From the NCBI GenBank assembly GCA_963707905.1, contig CAVPSA010000018.1, positions 62,001-126,000 on the forward strand: DNA of 64,000 bases, given 5' to 3'. Position numbers and translations under genes: made by a program. Within the stretch, counting starts at the first letter, position 1. Every line of letters starts with the position of its first letter. Below the pieces are notes generated by a model. It did no database searches and was not told the origin of the DNA. It saw only the letters and a program-made list of their open reading frames with translations. Source of the stretch: DASXKD01 sp963707905. GTDB taxonomy: Bacteria; Actinomycetota; Actinomycetes; Streptosporangiales; Streptosporangiaceae. Below are positions 34,847 to 42,826 of the stretch, piece after piece.

Positions 34847-35377
34847 TCAGCCGGGCTGATCGCTGCGCAGCATGCTGTACCAGACCCCGTCCCGGTAGGC
34901 CCCGTCCCGCCAGCCGGTACTGCGGTGCACGCCCTCCCTGGTGAACCCGGCCTTCTCCAGGGCCCGCTGCTCCGCCACGTTGCCGGTCTCGGTGGCCGCC
35001 TCGATCCGCTGCACGGTCGTGTGCGTGAACAGGTACCGGGCCAGCATCCGCTGCGCCTGCGTGCCGTACCCCTTGCCGCGGGCCTCGGGCAGCAGCGCGA
35101 TCCCGATGTTCCAGTAGTAGTAGCCCGGGGTGGCCGGCACCTTGTGCCAGGTCACGAAGCCGAGCCGGTCCGCCCCGCGGACCACCATGAGGATGCCGAT
35201 GTCGTCGCTGATCAGCCTGTTCTCCGCCCACCACTGGCGGAACCTGGTGAGCTTGTACCAGCCCAGCCAGGCGAACTCACCGGTGGACGCCGGGTCCTGG
35301 GTGAGCCGTTCCAGGATGGGCAGGTCGGCCTCGGCGACCAGGCGCAGCGTCAGGTCATCGTCCATGCCTGCCATCAT
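34847..35377 (-). CDS. GNAT-family N-acetyltransferase (tandem copy 1)
   Basis: 176 residues from ATG 35377, whose ATGA overlaps the stop of the upstream paralogue; an inner ATG at 35365 is possible. Motif A region: IGIALLPEARGKGYGTQAQRMLARYLF. Motif B: IEAATETGNVAEQRALEKAGFTREGV. This is the RimJ/RimL type that acetylates amino groups using acetyl-CoA. About 60% of residues match the neighbouring gene by eye, so the two arose by tandem duplication. Substrate unknown. Confidence 0.88.
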   Translation of the reverse strand: MMAGMDDDLTLRLVAEADLPILERLTQDPASTGEFAWLGWYKLTRFRQWWAENRLISDDIGILMVVRGADRLGFVTWHKVPATPGYYYWNIGIALLPEARGKGYGTQAQRMLARYLFTHTTVQRIEAATETGNVAEQRALEKAGFTREGVHRSTGWRDGAYRDGVWYSMLRSDQPG

Positions 35378-35895
35378 GCGCCAGCGGCCGGATCGGTGCG
35401 CAGCAGGCCGTACAGCGCACCGTCCCGGTAGCCGCCGTCCCGCCAGAACACGCCGCGCATCACGCCCTCCCTGATGAAGCCGGCTTTCTCCAGCACCCGC
35501 TGTTCGGCCACGTTCTCCGCCTCGGTCACGGCTTCGATCCGGTGCACCGTGGTGTGCGCGAACAGATACCGGATCAGCAGCAGGTGCGCCTGCGTGCCGT
35601 ACCCCCGGCCACGGGCCTCCGGCAGCAGCGCGATGCCCATGCTCCAGTAGTACGACGGCGGGAAGTCCACCTGGAACCAGGACACGAAGCCGAGCCGCTC
35701 ACCGCCCCTGGCGATGACGAGAACCCCGCCATCGTCGCCGACCAGCCGGTCTTCCGCCCACCCCTGCCGGAACCGGAGCAGGTTGCGCCATCCCGCCCAG
35801 GCGTACTCCCCGGCCGCATCCGGGTCCTGGGTCAGCCGCTCAAGGAACGGCAGGTCTTGTTCGGTGACCGGGCGCAGCGCGACAACCTCGTCCAT
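35374..35895 (-). CDS. GNAT-family N-acetyltransferase (tandem copy 2)
   Basis: 173 residues from ATG 35895. MGIALLPEARGRGYGTQAHLLLIRYLFAHTTVHRIEAVTE includes the acetyl-CoA-binding R-x-x-G-x-G/A segment. It begins RPVTEQDLPFLERLTQDPDAAGEYAWAGW, closely parallel to copy 1. First gene of the translationally coupled pair. The two copies differ mainly in residues contacting substrate (YYYWN against YYWSM), so they may have diverged in acceptor. Confidence 0.88.
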   Translation of the reverse strand: MDEVVALRPVTEQDLPFLERLTQDPDAAGEYAWAGWRNLLRFRQGWAEDRLVGDDGGVLVIARGGERLGFVSWFQVDFPPSYYWSMGIALLPEARGRGYGTQAHLLLIRYLFAHTTVHRIEAVTEAENVAEQRVLEKAGFIREGVMRGVFWRDGGYRDGALYGLLRTDPAAGA

Positions 35896-35933
35896 AGCCG
35901 CATCATGCCTTCTTTGCGTTACGCCTGCCCGCG

Positions 35934-37034
35934 CTAGCCGCCGGCGTCAGCGGGCGGCAGTGCGCTGTCCCAGCGGGACTCCAGGCCGGCGAACCGCCAG
36001 ACCGCGATGGCCACGGCCCAGACGACGAGGAACAGGCCCGCGATGGTGAATCCCGCCTTGTTGATGTCGAAGTTGGCCATGAAGTCCCAGAAGCCGCCGT
36101 GCAGGTGCAGTTCGCTGGTGAGGATGCCGAGGATCTCCACGGTTCCGATGAGGAACGCGGCGGCGACCGACAGCCCGGTGACGACCAGGTTGTAGTACAC
36201 CTTGCGGACCGGCCGGGCGAACGCCCAGCCGTAGGCGAGGTTCATGAAGCAGCCGTCCAGCGTGTCGAACAGGGTCATCCCGCCGGCGAACAGCAACGGC
36301 AGGGCGAGCACCGCGTAGAACGGCAGCCCGGAGGTGGCGGCGTACACCGTGGCGGTGAGCAGCACCACCTCCGTGGCCGTGTCGAAGCCGACGCCGAACG
36401 CCAGGCCCACGAAATACATCTGCCAGGTGCGGCTGATCGAGCGCATGAACCGGCCGAAGAACCGGTACATCAGGCCGCGCGCCTGCAGTTGCTGCTCCAG
36501 TTCCGCCTCGTTGTACCGGCCGCGCCGCATGTCACGGAACACCCTCGCGATGCCCGCCAGGACGACCAGGTTCAGCCCCGCGATCAGGTAGAGGAAGCAC
36601 GCCGCCAGAGCGGTGCCCACGGTGCCGCCGACGGTCTCGAACGTGGAACCCGGGTTGACCACGGCACCGAACACGGCATGGGCGGCGATCGAGATGCCCG
36701 CGCCGACCGCCACGATCACCGTGGAATGGCCCAGGGAGAAGAAGAACCCGGTGGCGAGCGGGCGCTGGCCATCGGCCATGAGCTTGCGGGTCACGTTGTC
36801 GATGGCCGACAGGTGGTCGGCGTCGAACGCATGCCGCAGGCCAAGGGTCCACGCCGTGATCGCGACGCCCAGGCCGACCCCGAGCTTGGCGTACTGGAAG
36901 TGGTGCGGCATCACCGTGAGGACGAAGATCGCCCAGCCGCCGGCGTTCAGCAGCAAAATCACCGCCGCCATGACGGTAAGCCGCGCGCGCTCGGCGGGCT
37001 GCAGGCGGGGCGCTGGTGCCGGCGGGCTGTCCAC
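35934..37034 (-). CDS. NiCoT-family nickel/cobalt transporter
   Basis: 366 residues from GTG 37034, AGAGGA upstream. Eight hydrophobic segments. The family signature RHAFDADHLSAIDN (HX4DH) lies in the second helix. FFFSLGHSTVIV, LAFGVGFDTATEV and LFAGGMTLFDTLDGCFMN are further NiCoT motifs. The cytoplasmic loop between helices 4 and 5 carries Arg/Glu-rich sequence. It imports Ni2+ or Co2+. The cobalamin riboswitch upstream indicates that cobalt for B12 synthesis is the relevant cargo. Confidence 0.93.
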   Translation of the reverse strand: MDSPPAPAPRLQPAERARLTVMAAVILLLNAGGWAIFVLTVMPHHFQYAKLGVGLGVAITAWTLGLRHAFDADHLSAIDNVTRKLMADGQRPLATGFFFSLGHSTVIVAVGAGISIAAHAVFGAVVNPGSTFETVGGTVGTALAACFLYLIAGLNLVVLAGIARVFRDMRRGRYNEAELEQQLQARGLMYRFFGRFMRSISRTWQMYFVGLAFGVGFDTATEVVLLTATVYAATSGLPFYAVLALPLLFAGGMTLFDTLDGCFMNLAYGWAFARPVRKVYYNLVVTGLSVAAAFLIGTVEILGILTSELHLHGGFWDFMANFDINKAGFTIAGLFLVVWAVAIAVWRFAGLESRWDSALPPADAGG

Positions 37035-37084
37035 AGGCCATCCTCTACGAGATGCGGAGGACCGGGCCCGACCGGACCGCCCTT

Positions 37085-37200
37085 CCTCCGAGGACCGTAA
37101 CCGTGGCGCAGCAGCAGGCGACCGGGCTCATCCCCGAATGGGGCTTCACCGTTGCGGGACAGCGCCAGGTTCTCACTGGACTTCGCTGCCGTTGCACCGC
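37085..37200 (-). promoter_or_regulatory. cobalamin (B12) riboswitch upstream of the Ni/Co transporter
   Basis: On the minus strand, GGTGCAACGG is followed by GCTGTCCCGCAACGGTGA and then the B12-box-like GAGCCCGGTCGCCTGCTG. CACGG comes next, about 50 bases before the GTG of the transporter gene. Order and spacing match cobalamin riboswitches, which shut off downstream cobalt uptake when adenosylcobalamin is abundant. Boundaries are approximate. Confidence 0.82.
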
Positions 37201-37353
37201 CGCGGCGAACGCCGCGACCTGGCAACCGTAGGGGGCGCCGTCCCGCGGTGTCAAAGATCCGGGCCGGTGGCGGCGGCGCCATGGGGCCTGGACCGCAGTG
37301 ACGCGATCCCGGCCGGGTGCCGCGGCGGCACCCGGCCGGCCGGGACCTGGCGG

Positions 37354-37500
37354 TCAGGAACTGCCCGAGCCTGGCTTCACCACGGCCACGGTCATCAGCC
37401 GCACGGGCTTGGTGCACGCCTGCGTCTTGAACTTGATGTAGGCGGGCGTGGTCTGGTTCGGCGGGTAGACCTGCAGGTAGTGGGCGGTCGCCGGGCCGCA
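37354..37500 (-). pseudogene. duplicated 3' end of the DUF4232-type lipoprotein gene
   Basis: Sequence from 37354 to 37500 repeats, 187 bases away, the last ~49 codons of the gene ending at 37541. It includes the stop and the VVKPGSGSS end, with several substitutions (for example TTCAACTTGATGT against CTGAACTTGATAT). It has no start codon or upstream part. The similarity extends some 25 bases beyond the stop. A remnant of tandem duplication. Confidence 0.8.
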
Positions 37501-37540
37501 TGGCTGCATGGCACCCGGCCGGCTGGCCAGGGCCTGGCGG

Positions 37541-38179
37541 TCAGGAACTGCCCGAGCCTGGCTTGACCACGTCCACGGTCATCAGCCGCACGGGCTTGGT
37601 GCAGGCTTGCGTGCTGAACTTGATATAGGTAGGCGTGGTCTGGTTCGGCGGGTAGACCTGCAGGTAGTGGGCGGTCGCCGGGCCGCAGGTGCTCGCCGGG
37701 TAGTTCCCCGCGTCCACGATCTGCAGCAGTGCGTTCGCCGTGGTCTGCGGCTGCAGCGTGACCAGCTTGCGTGGGGTCAGCGGGTTCTCCTTGGCCGGCT
37801 TGCCGATCTGGTGAAGCGGCCTCGCGGTCTGCAGGGACACCCCTGGATACCCGTACAGGGTGCAGGTCACGCTGGAGATGTTGGTGAAGTCGATCGTGGT
37901 GTAAACGCTGCCTGCCGTGCCCTGGCCGACGCCCAGCTTCACCTGGAGGGAGCGGGTCGGGCAGGGCTGTGGGCCGGTCGGCACAGGCGACGGCGAACCG
38001 GCCGGGGCCGCGGCGGACGACGGGGATGGGGCCGGGGCACTGCTGGCCGCGGGTGCCGACGGGCTATTGCCGGCCGCGGTGGTGCTCGAAGAACTGCCGC
38101 ACCCCGTGGCGAGCACGGCGGCGCAGGCCAGCGCCACCGCGGGAAGCGCCCGCCGGGTCAGGAGCAGAGTTGTGTCCAT
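37541..38179 (-). CDS. DUF4232-type lipoprotein
   Basis: 212 residues from ATG 38179, AGGAAA five bases upstream. The lipobox VLATGC (Cys near residue 27) follows a short signal peptide. A Ser/Ala/Pro-rich linker follows to about residue 70. The domain has LQVKLGVGQGTAGSVYTTIDFTNISSVTCTLYGYPGVSL and two further Cys, typical of actinobacterial DUF4232 lipoproteins. Probably tethered on the outer face of the membrane; ligand unknown. Its 3' end is duplicated downstream. Confidence 0.82.
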   Translation of the reverse strand: MDTTLLLTRRALPAVALACAAVLATGCGSSSSTTAAGNSPSAPAASSAPAPSPSSAAAPAGSPSPVPTGPQPCPTRSLQVKLGVGQGTAGSVYTTIDFTNISSVTCTLYGYPGVSLQTARPLHQIGKPAKENPLTPRKLVTLQPQTTANALLQIVDAGNYPASTCGPATAHYLQVYPPNQTTPTYIKFSTQACTKPVRLMTVDVVKPGSGSS

Positions 38180-38283
38180 CACGGTTTCCTTCTGAATGGG
38201 TCGGCTCCATGAGCCGTGTGACAGTTATGACGCTGGCGCCGGCCCCGCGGTTGCACCCTTCTCCGGCCCGCGACAATGGGTAT

Positions 38284-38625
38284 GTGATCGTGATCGAGCC
38301 GGAGCGGTTTGAGGAGATGGTAGTCGCAGCGCTCGACGGATTGCCGGAGCAACTCGGCGACATGATGCGCAACGTCGCGGTCACCGTCGAGCACGGCCCG
38401 GGGCCGCGCGGCCTGCTCGGGCTGTACCAGGGCATACCGCTCACCAGCCGGACCACCCAGTACGCGGGGGTCCTGCCCGACCGGATCATCATCTACCGCC
38501 GGGCGATCTGCGCGATCTGCCGCACCGGGGAAGAGGTCGCCGAACAGGTGCGCCGCACGGTCATCCATGAGGTCGCGCACCACTTCGGCATCGGCGACGA
38601 ACGGCTCCGCGAACTCGGCTGGTGA
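38284..38625 (+). CDS. zincin-like metallopeptidase family protein
   Basis: 113 residues from GTG 38284; an ATG at 38209 would add 25 residues of low-complexity lead. The zinc motif VIHEVAHHFGIGDERL (HExxHxxGxxD) near the C-terminus and IEPERFEEMVVAALDGLPEQLGDMM at the start identify the small metallopeptidase family widespread in actinobacteria. LLGLYQGIPLTSR and PDRIIIYRRAI complete it. Physiological substrate unknown. Cytoplasmic; no signal peptide. Confidence 0.88.
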   Translation: MIVIEPERFEEMVVAALDGLPEQLGDMMRNVAVTVEHGPGPRGLLGLYQGIPLTSRTTQYAGVLPDRIIIYRRAICAICRTGEEVAEQVRRTVIHEVAHHFGIGDERLRELGW

Positions 38626-38670
38626 CCCGTCCCGTCCCGGCGCGCCGCCGCAGCCGTGGCCGCCGGTCGT

Positions 38671-39033
38671 TCAGTCGTCGCGGTGCACGGTGCCAGGGGC
38701 GAACGCCGGCAGGCAGACCGACACGTACTCGGCGCCGTCTTCGCCCGGGGTGCTGTAGCGCACCCACTCGCCGGGCCTGGCGTGCACGGCCTGGCCGGCC
38801 TCGACGGTCATCTTGCCGCCCTCGAACTCCACCACCACCGCGCCGCGCAGCACCACGGTGAACTCGTCGAACTCCGGGCGCTGGCCCGGCTCGGCCCAGC
38901 CGGACGGGCTGCGCATCCGGGCGACGCTCAGCCCCTCCTCACCCGTGCTGGCCCGGCCCACGAACTCGTCGATCAGCTTCGGCGGCTCTCCGGCGGCGGG
39001 CACCCGGCGCGGCTGCGAGATCAGTTCAGGCAT
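38671..39033 (-). CDS. cupin-domain protein
   Basis: 120 residues from ATG 39033. Small beta-barrel cupin: GWAEPGQRPEFDEFTVVLRGAVVVEFEGGKMTVEAGQAVHARPGEWVRYSTPGEDGAEYVSVCLPAF. The usual metal His of cupin motif 1 is poorly preserved (EFDEF keeps Glu residues), so metal binding is uncertain. Convergent with the metallopeptidase gene. Function unknown. Confidence 0.78.
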   Translation of the reverse strand: MPELISQPRRVPAAGEPPKLIDEFVGRASTGEEGLSVARMRSPSGWAEPGQRPEFDEFTVVLRGAVVVEFEGGKMTVEAGQAVHARPGEWVRYSTPGEDGAEYVSVCLPAFAPGTVHRDD

Positions 39034-39089
39034 GGTCGGCAGTATTCCGCATCGCCCGTGAGCGCGGGATCGCCCGTAAGCTCGGGCCG

Positions 39090-39533
39090 GTGAGCAACCG
39101 GGTCGAGATCACCGCGCGGATCCAGGTGCCGGTGCCTGCCGAACGCACCTGGCGGGCGGTGGTGGACTGGCCCGGGCAGGGCGAGTGGATGCTCGCCACC
39201 CGCGTACATGGTGACCACGGCCCGGGCGCGCGCGTGGTCGCCAGGACCGGGATCGGGCCGCTGGGCTTCACCGACACGATGGTGATCACCGAGTGGGAAC
39301 CGCCGCAGCGGTGCGTGGTGCAGCACACCGGCCGGGTGGTCCGCGGCGCCGGCGTGTTCGAGGTGGTGCCGGCCGGGGCGGGCAGCGAGTTCCGGTGGAC
39401 CGAGCGGCTGGACCTGCCGCTCGGGGTGGCAGGCCGGTGGGGGTGGCGGCTGGCCCGGCCGCTGGCGCAGCGCGGGATGGACTTCTCGCTGCGCCGCTTC
39501 GCCCGGGCTGCCGCCGCAGGTGCCCCGCGCTGA
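39090..39533 (+). CDS. SRPBCC (START-like) ligand-binding protein
   Basis: 147 residues from GTG 39090. VEITARIQVPVPAERTWRAVVDWPGQGEWM is the start of the polyketide-cyclase/dehydrase-like SRPBCC fold. GPGARVVARTGIGPLGFTDTMVITEWEPPQRCVVQHTG continues it, and a long C-terminal helix ends it. Such proteins bind hydrophobic ligands in the cytoplasm. The stop codon lies inside the first unit of a 19-bp tandem repeat array, so the C-terminus (AAAGAPR) may be repeat-derived. Confidence 0.82.
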   Translation: MSNRVEITARIQVPVPAERTWRAVVDWPGQGEWMLATRVHGDHGPGARVVARTGIGPLGFTDTMVITEWEPPQRCVVQHTGRVVRGAGVFEVVPAGAGSEFRWTERLDLPLGVAGRWGWRLARPLAQRGMDFSLRRFARAAAAGAPR

Positions 39534-39632
39534 GCCGCAGGTGCCCGCCTGAGCCGCAGGTGCCCGCCTGAGCCGCAGGTGCCCGCCTGAGCCGCAGGTG
39601 CCCGCCTGAGCCGCAGGTGCCCCGCGCTGAGG
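39511..39632. repeat. 19-bp tandem repeats (GAGCCGCAGGTGCCCGCCT)
   Basis: Four exact 19-base copies start at 39532, 39551, 39570 and 39589. They are framed on both sides by a variant ending GCCGCAGGTGCCCCGCGCTGA (39513-39533 and from 39610). The unit is not a multiple of three and each contains TGA across the junction, so the array is non-coding except for its first copy. Confidence 0.95.
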
Positions 39633-39664
39633 GGTCATTCCGGGCGGTCTGCCACGATGGTCGC

Positions 39665-40162
39665 GTGAACTCGCCACTCGGCGTCCGGGTGCGCCCCGCG
39701 CGGATGACGGACCGGGCAGCCCTGATCGAACTCGATGCGCTCGCGTGGTCACCGGACGCGGGGTTCCCGTCGATCGCGGGCTTGAAGGACGGAACCTTCT
39801 TCACCACGGACAACCCGCCCGAGGCCCACCTCGTCGCCGAGCTTGACGGCCGCGTGGCCGGCTACATCCGGCTCAAGCCGCCCACGCGCCTGCTCGAGAA
39901 CGCGCACGTCATCCAGGTGCAGGGGCTCGCCGTGCACCCGGACGCGCGCCGCCGGGGCGTGGCCGCCAGCCTCCTTGACGCGGCGGCGGAACACCTGCGC
40001 GACCGCGGCATCCGCAAGCTGACCCTGCGGGTGCTGAGTACCAACGAGGCGGCCATCCGCCTGTATGAACGGCAAGGCTTCGCCCATGAGGGCGCCCTGC
40101 TCGAAGAGTTCCTGATCAACGGCCGGTACGTCGATGACATCATGATGGCCAGGCGGCTGTGA
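39665..40162 (+). CDS. GNAT-family N-acetyltransferase
   Basis: 165 residues from GTG 39665. VIQVQGLAVHPDARRRGVAASLLDAAAEHLRDRGIRKLTLRVLSTNEAAIRLYERQGFAHEG is a full GNAT core with the acetyl-CoA loop RRRGVA. It overlaps the arylamine N-acetyltransferase gene by one base (TGATG), so the two are co-translated. Acceptor unknown. It starts about 35 bases after the 19-bp repeat array, which therefore lies in its promoter or leader. Confidence 0.88.
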   Translation: MNSPLGVRVRPARMTDRAALIELDALAWSPDAGFPSIAGLKDGTFFTTDNPPEAHLVAELDGRVAGYIRLKPPTRLLENAHVIQVQGLAVHPDARRRGVAASLLDAAAEHLRDRGIRKLTLRVLSTNEAAIRLYERQGFAHEGALLEEFLINGRYVDDIMMARRL

Positions 40163-40968
40163 TGGATGGCGCAGTGCTGGCCGCCTACCTGGACCGCATC
40201 GGGGCCGGCCTGCCGGCGGTACTGGACGCGGCCGCGCTCGGCGCGCTGCACCTGGCACACCAGCGGGCCGTGCCGTTCGAGAACCTGAGCATCCACCTGG
40301 GTGAGCCCATCTCCCTGGACGAGGCCGACCTGATCACCAAGATCGTCAGCAGGCGGCGCGGCGGCTTCTGCTATGAGCTCAACGGTGCCTTCGCGCTGCT
40401 GCTTGAGGCGCTTGGCGCCCAGGTGCGGAGGGTCGCCGCGCGGGTCTACGGCGGCGAAGGCCGGCTCGGGCCGCTGTTCGACCACCTGGCCCTGGTGGTG
40501 CGCCTGCCCGGCGGCAGCGGCCCGTGGCTGGCCGACGTCGGCTTCGGCGCGCACAGCAGCTACCCGCTGCGTTACGACGGCCGGGAGGCGCAGGACGACC
40601 CCGGCGGCCGGTTCGTGCTGGCCGACGCGCCGGACGGTGACGTGGACGTGGCCAAGGACGGTGCGCCGCAGTACCGGATCGAGCGGCGCGAGCGGGCCCT
40701 GGCCGACTTCGTGCCAACCTGCTGGTGGCAGCAGACCTCACCGGACTCCCACTTCACCTGGAGCACGATCTGCTCGCGGCTCACCGGTGACGGCCGGATC
40801 TCGCTCAGCGGCCGCACCCTGATCCGGACCAGCGGCGGCGCCCGCGCCGAGCAGGACCTGGGCCCGGACGACGCGGTGCTGGCCGCCTACCGTGAGCACT
40901 TCGGGATCGTCCTTGACGCGGTGCCCGCCGCCGGCACCGCGGGACCGCTGTCGGATACCGCTCGGTAG
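40162..40968 (+). CDS. nat: arylamine N-acetyltransferase
   Basis: 268 residues from ATG 40162 (a GTG at 40159 adds one residue). The catalytic triad is visible: Cys in RRGGFCYELNGAF, His in FDHLALVV and Asp in WLADVGFG. FENLSIHLGEPISLD and FTWSTICSRLTGDGRISLSG are further NAT motifs. It acetylates arylamines and hydrazines from acetyl-CoA, and could modify aminobenzoate-like compounds. Second gene of a four-gene unit. Confidence 0.93.
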   Translation: MDGAVLAAYLDRIGAGLPAVLDAAALGALHLAHQRAVPFENLSIHLGEPISLDEADLITKIVSRRRGGFCYELNGAFALLLEALGAQVRRVAARVYGGEGRLGPLFDHLALVVRLPGGSGPWLADVGFGAHSSYPLRYDGREAQDDPGGRFVLADAPDGDVDVAKDGAPQYRIERRERALADFVPTCWWQQTSPDSHFTWSTICSRLTGDGRISLSGRTLIRTSGGARAEQDLGPDDAVLAAYREHFGIVLDAVPAAGTAGPLSDTAR

Positions 40969-40977
40969 GGTCTGGCC

Positions 40978-41418
40978 ATGGACCTGCAGCAGCAGTTGGC
41001 GGACATCGGCCTGAAGACCATGAGCCGGGTCCACCGGGTCATCCTCCGCAGCACCGGTGGCCGGGTGCTGAACTCGGCCTTCGGGATGCAGGTGGTCGAG
41101 TTGCACACGGTGGGCCGCAAGTCCGGCCTGCCGCGCTCGACCATGCTCACCGCGCCGGTCGTCGACGGCCAGCGGATCGTGCTCGTGGCCTCGAAGGGCG
41201 GCGACGACCGGGACCCAGACTGGTACCGCAACCTGATGGCGCACCCCGACGCCGAGCTGACCGTGGACGGCCAGCGGCGGCTGGTGCACGCCCGCCAGGC
41301 CACCGCCGGGGAAAAGGCCGAACTGTGGCCCCGGGTGGTCGCGGCCTACCGCGGCTACGCCGGGTACCAGCGCCGCACCGAGCGGGACATCCCGCTGGTC
41401 CTGTGTGATCCGCGATGA
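40978..41418 (+). CDS. Ddn-like F420-dependent nitroreductase family protein
   Basis: 146 residues from ATG 40978, ten bases after the nat gene. MQVVELHTVGRKSGLPRSTMLTAPVVDGQRIVLVASKGGDDRDPDWYRNLMAHPDAEL is the typical deazaflavin (F420)-dependent oxidoreductase pattern (G-R-x-S-G and K-GG-...-P-x-W-x-x-N). Members reduce quinones or nitro compounds with F420H2. The N-terminus is short and amphipathic. Probably co-transcribed with nat and the metallo-hydrolase. Confidence 0.87.
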   Translation: MDLQQQLADIGLKTMSRVHRVILRSTGGRVLNSAFGMQVVELHTVGRKSGLPRSTMLTAPVVDGQRIVLVASKGGDDRDPDWYRNLMAHPDAELTVDGQRRLVHARQATAGEKAELWPRVVAAYRGYAGYQRRTERDIPLVLCDPR

Positions 41419-41431
41419 GGGGTGAATCCGG

Positions 41432-42376
41432 ATGAGCAGCCAGCGCATCGACATCACCGTCCCCGGGCGCCCGGAGGTCCACGAGGTGTCCGCCGGCATC
41501 TACGCCTACGTTCAGCCCGACGGCACCTGGTGGATCAACAACACCGGCTTCCTGGCCGGGCCGCAGGGTGTCATCAGCATCGACACCTGCGCGACACAGC
41601 GCCGGACCCAGGCCTACCTGGAGGCGATCGCCGCGGTCACCCCGGATCCGGTGCGCACCGTGGTCAACACCCACCACCACGGCGATCACACCTTCGGCAA
41701 CTGCCTGTTCGGCGGCGCGGCCATCGTGGCGCACGAGCGCGCCCGGGAGGAGGCCATCGCGTTCGGGCCACCGCGGGAACTGCCGTTCTGGGACGGCCCC
41801 GACTGGGGCGATCTGCGCCTGGACCCGCCGTTCGTCACGTTCACCGACGAGATCACCCTGCATGTGGGCGACCTGCGGGCGCACGTCCGCCATGTCGGGA
41901 CCGCCGCGCACACGACCAACGACTCGATCGTCTGGATCCCCGAGCGTTCCGTGCTGTTCTGCGGTGACCTGATCTTCAACGGCGGCACGCCGTTCCTGCT
42001 CATGGGCTCGGTCGCCGGTGCCGTCGAGGTGCTGGAGACCGTGGTGGCGCCGCTCGGCGCGCAGACCATCGTGCCCGGCCACGGCCCGGTCTTCGGCGAC
42101 CGTGGGCCCATCGACGACACGCTGGACTACCTGAGGTTCGTGCTCGACGCCGCGGAGCGCTGCCTCCAGGCCGGCCTGTCCCCCCTGGAGGCGGCCCGGA
42201 GCACCGACCTGGGCCGGTTCGCCGCCTGGCCGGACGCGGAGCGGATCGTCGGCAACCTGCACCGCGCCTGCGCCGAACTGGCCGGCACGCCGCGCGGCGG
42301 CCCGATCGACATCGTGGCCGCACTGGCCGACATGGTCGCCTACAACGGCGGTGCCCCGCTCACCTGCCTGGCCTGA
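41432..42376 (+). CDS. metallo-beta-lactamase fold hydrolase
   Basis: 314 residues from ATG 41432. The Zn motif VVNTHHHGDHTFGN (HxHxDH) is followed by HVGTAAHTTNDSIVWIPERSVLFCGDLIF, with the third His and bridging Asp, and then VPGHGPVFG. The family includes esterases, lactonases and other hydrolases; the substrate is not predictable here. An extra C-terminal helical region (about 230-314) ends the protein. Last gene of the acetyltransferase-nat-Ddn-like unit, followed by a small hairpin. Confidence 0.9.
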   Translation: MSSQRIDITVPGRPEVHEVSAGIYAYVQPDGTWWINNTGFLAGPQGVISIDTCATQRRTQAYLEAIAAVTPDPVRTVVNTHHHGDHTFGNCLFGGAAIVAHERAREEAIAFGPPRELPFWDGPDWGDLRLDPPFVTFTDEITLHVGDLRAHVRHVGTAAHTTNDSIVWIPERSVLFCGDLIFNGGTPFLLMGSVAGAVEVLETVVAPLGAQTIVPGHGPVFGDRGPIDDTLDYLRFVLDAAERCLQAGLSPLEAARSTDLGRFAAWPDAERIVGNLHRACAELAGTPRGGPIDIVAALADMVAYNGGAPLTCLA

Positions 42377-42389
42377 ACCGGCCGGGGAG

Positions 42390-42409
42390 CCGCCGCCTGC
42401 CCGCGGCGG
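42390..42409. terminator. short hairpin between convergent genes
   Basis: Seven-base inverted repeat CCGCCGC / GCGGCGG with a six-base loop between the metallo-hydrolase stop and the stop of the small acetyltransferase gene on the other strand. Confidence 0.45.
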
Positions 42410-42703
42410 TCACGGCCAGTCGATGGCCACCCGGTCCGCCACGTCGGCATGGCGTTCCAGCCAGCGGCGGGCGAACGGGCAGAACGGCACGATCGTCAGG
42501 CCGTCGCGGGCCGCGCGGTCGACGGCCGCGGTCACCAGCCTGCCCCCGATGCCCCGGCCCCCGAGTTCCCCCGGGACTTCGGTGTGGATGAGGGCCAGCC
42601 GGTTCCCATTGCGGTGGTAGCGCAGTTCGGCGCGGTGGCCGCCGTCGGAGATCTCGAATCTGGACGCGGCCTGGTTGTCGGTTACCGGAACGGCATCGCT
42701 CAC
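42410..42703 (-). CDS. small GNAT-like N-acetyltransferase (YjdJ/GTT-type)
   Basis: 97 residues from ATG 42703. FEISDGGHRAELRYHRNGNRLALIHTEVPGELGGRGIGGRLVTAAVDRAARDGLTIVPFCPFARRWLERH matches the minimal 90-100 residue GNAT domain (acetyl-CoA loop GRGIGG, and the P-x-C-P-F-A signature). Biological substrate unknown. The length is normal for this family. Confidence 0.88.
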   Translation of the reverse strand: MSDAVPVTDNQAASRFEISDGGHRAELRYHRNGNRLALIHTEVPGELGGRGIGGRLVTAAVDRAARDGLTIVPFCPFARRWLERHADVADRVAIDWP

Positions 42704-42826
42704 CCGGCCATCGTCGCATCCGGGGCCCGGCCGCCATCCCGGGCCATGTCAGCGGCTGTCCTCGTGGGCCCGCCGGCGGGCACATCCCCATGATCATCGC
42801 TGCACAGGGCTCTTAGGATCGGGAGC

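Noticed and set aside
39532..39623. C-terminal protein repeats encoded by the 19-bp array
   Set aside because: The unit length is not divisible by three and stops occur in each copy.
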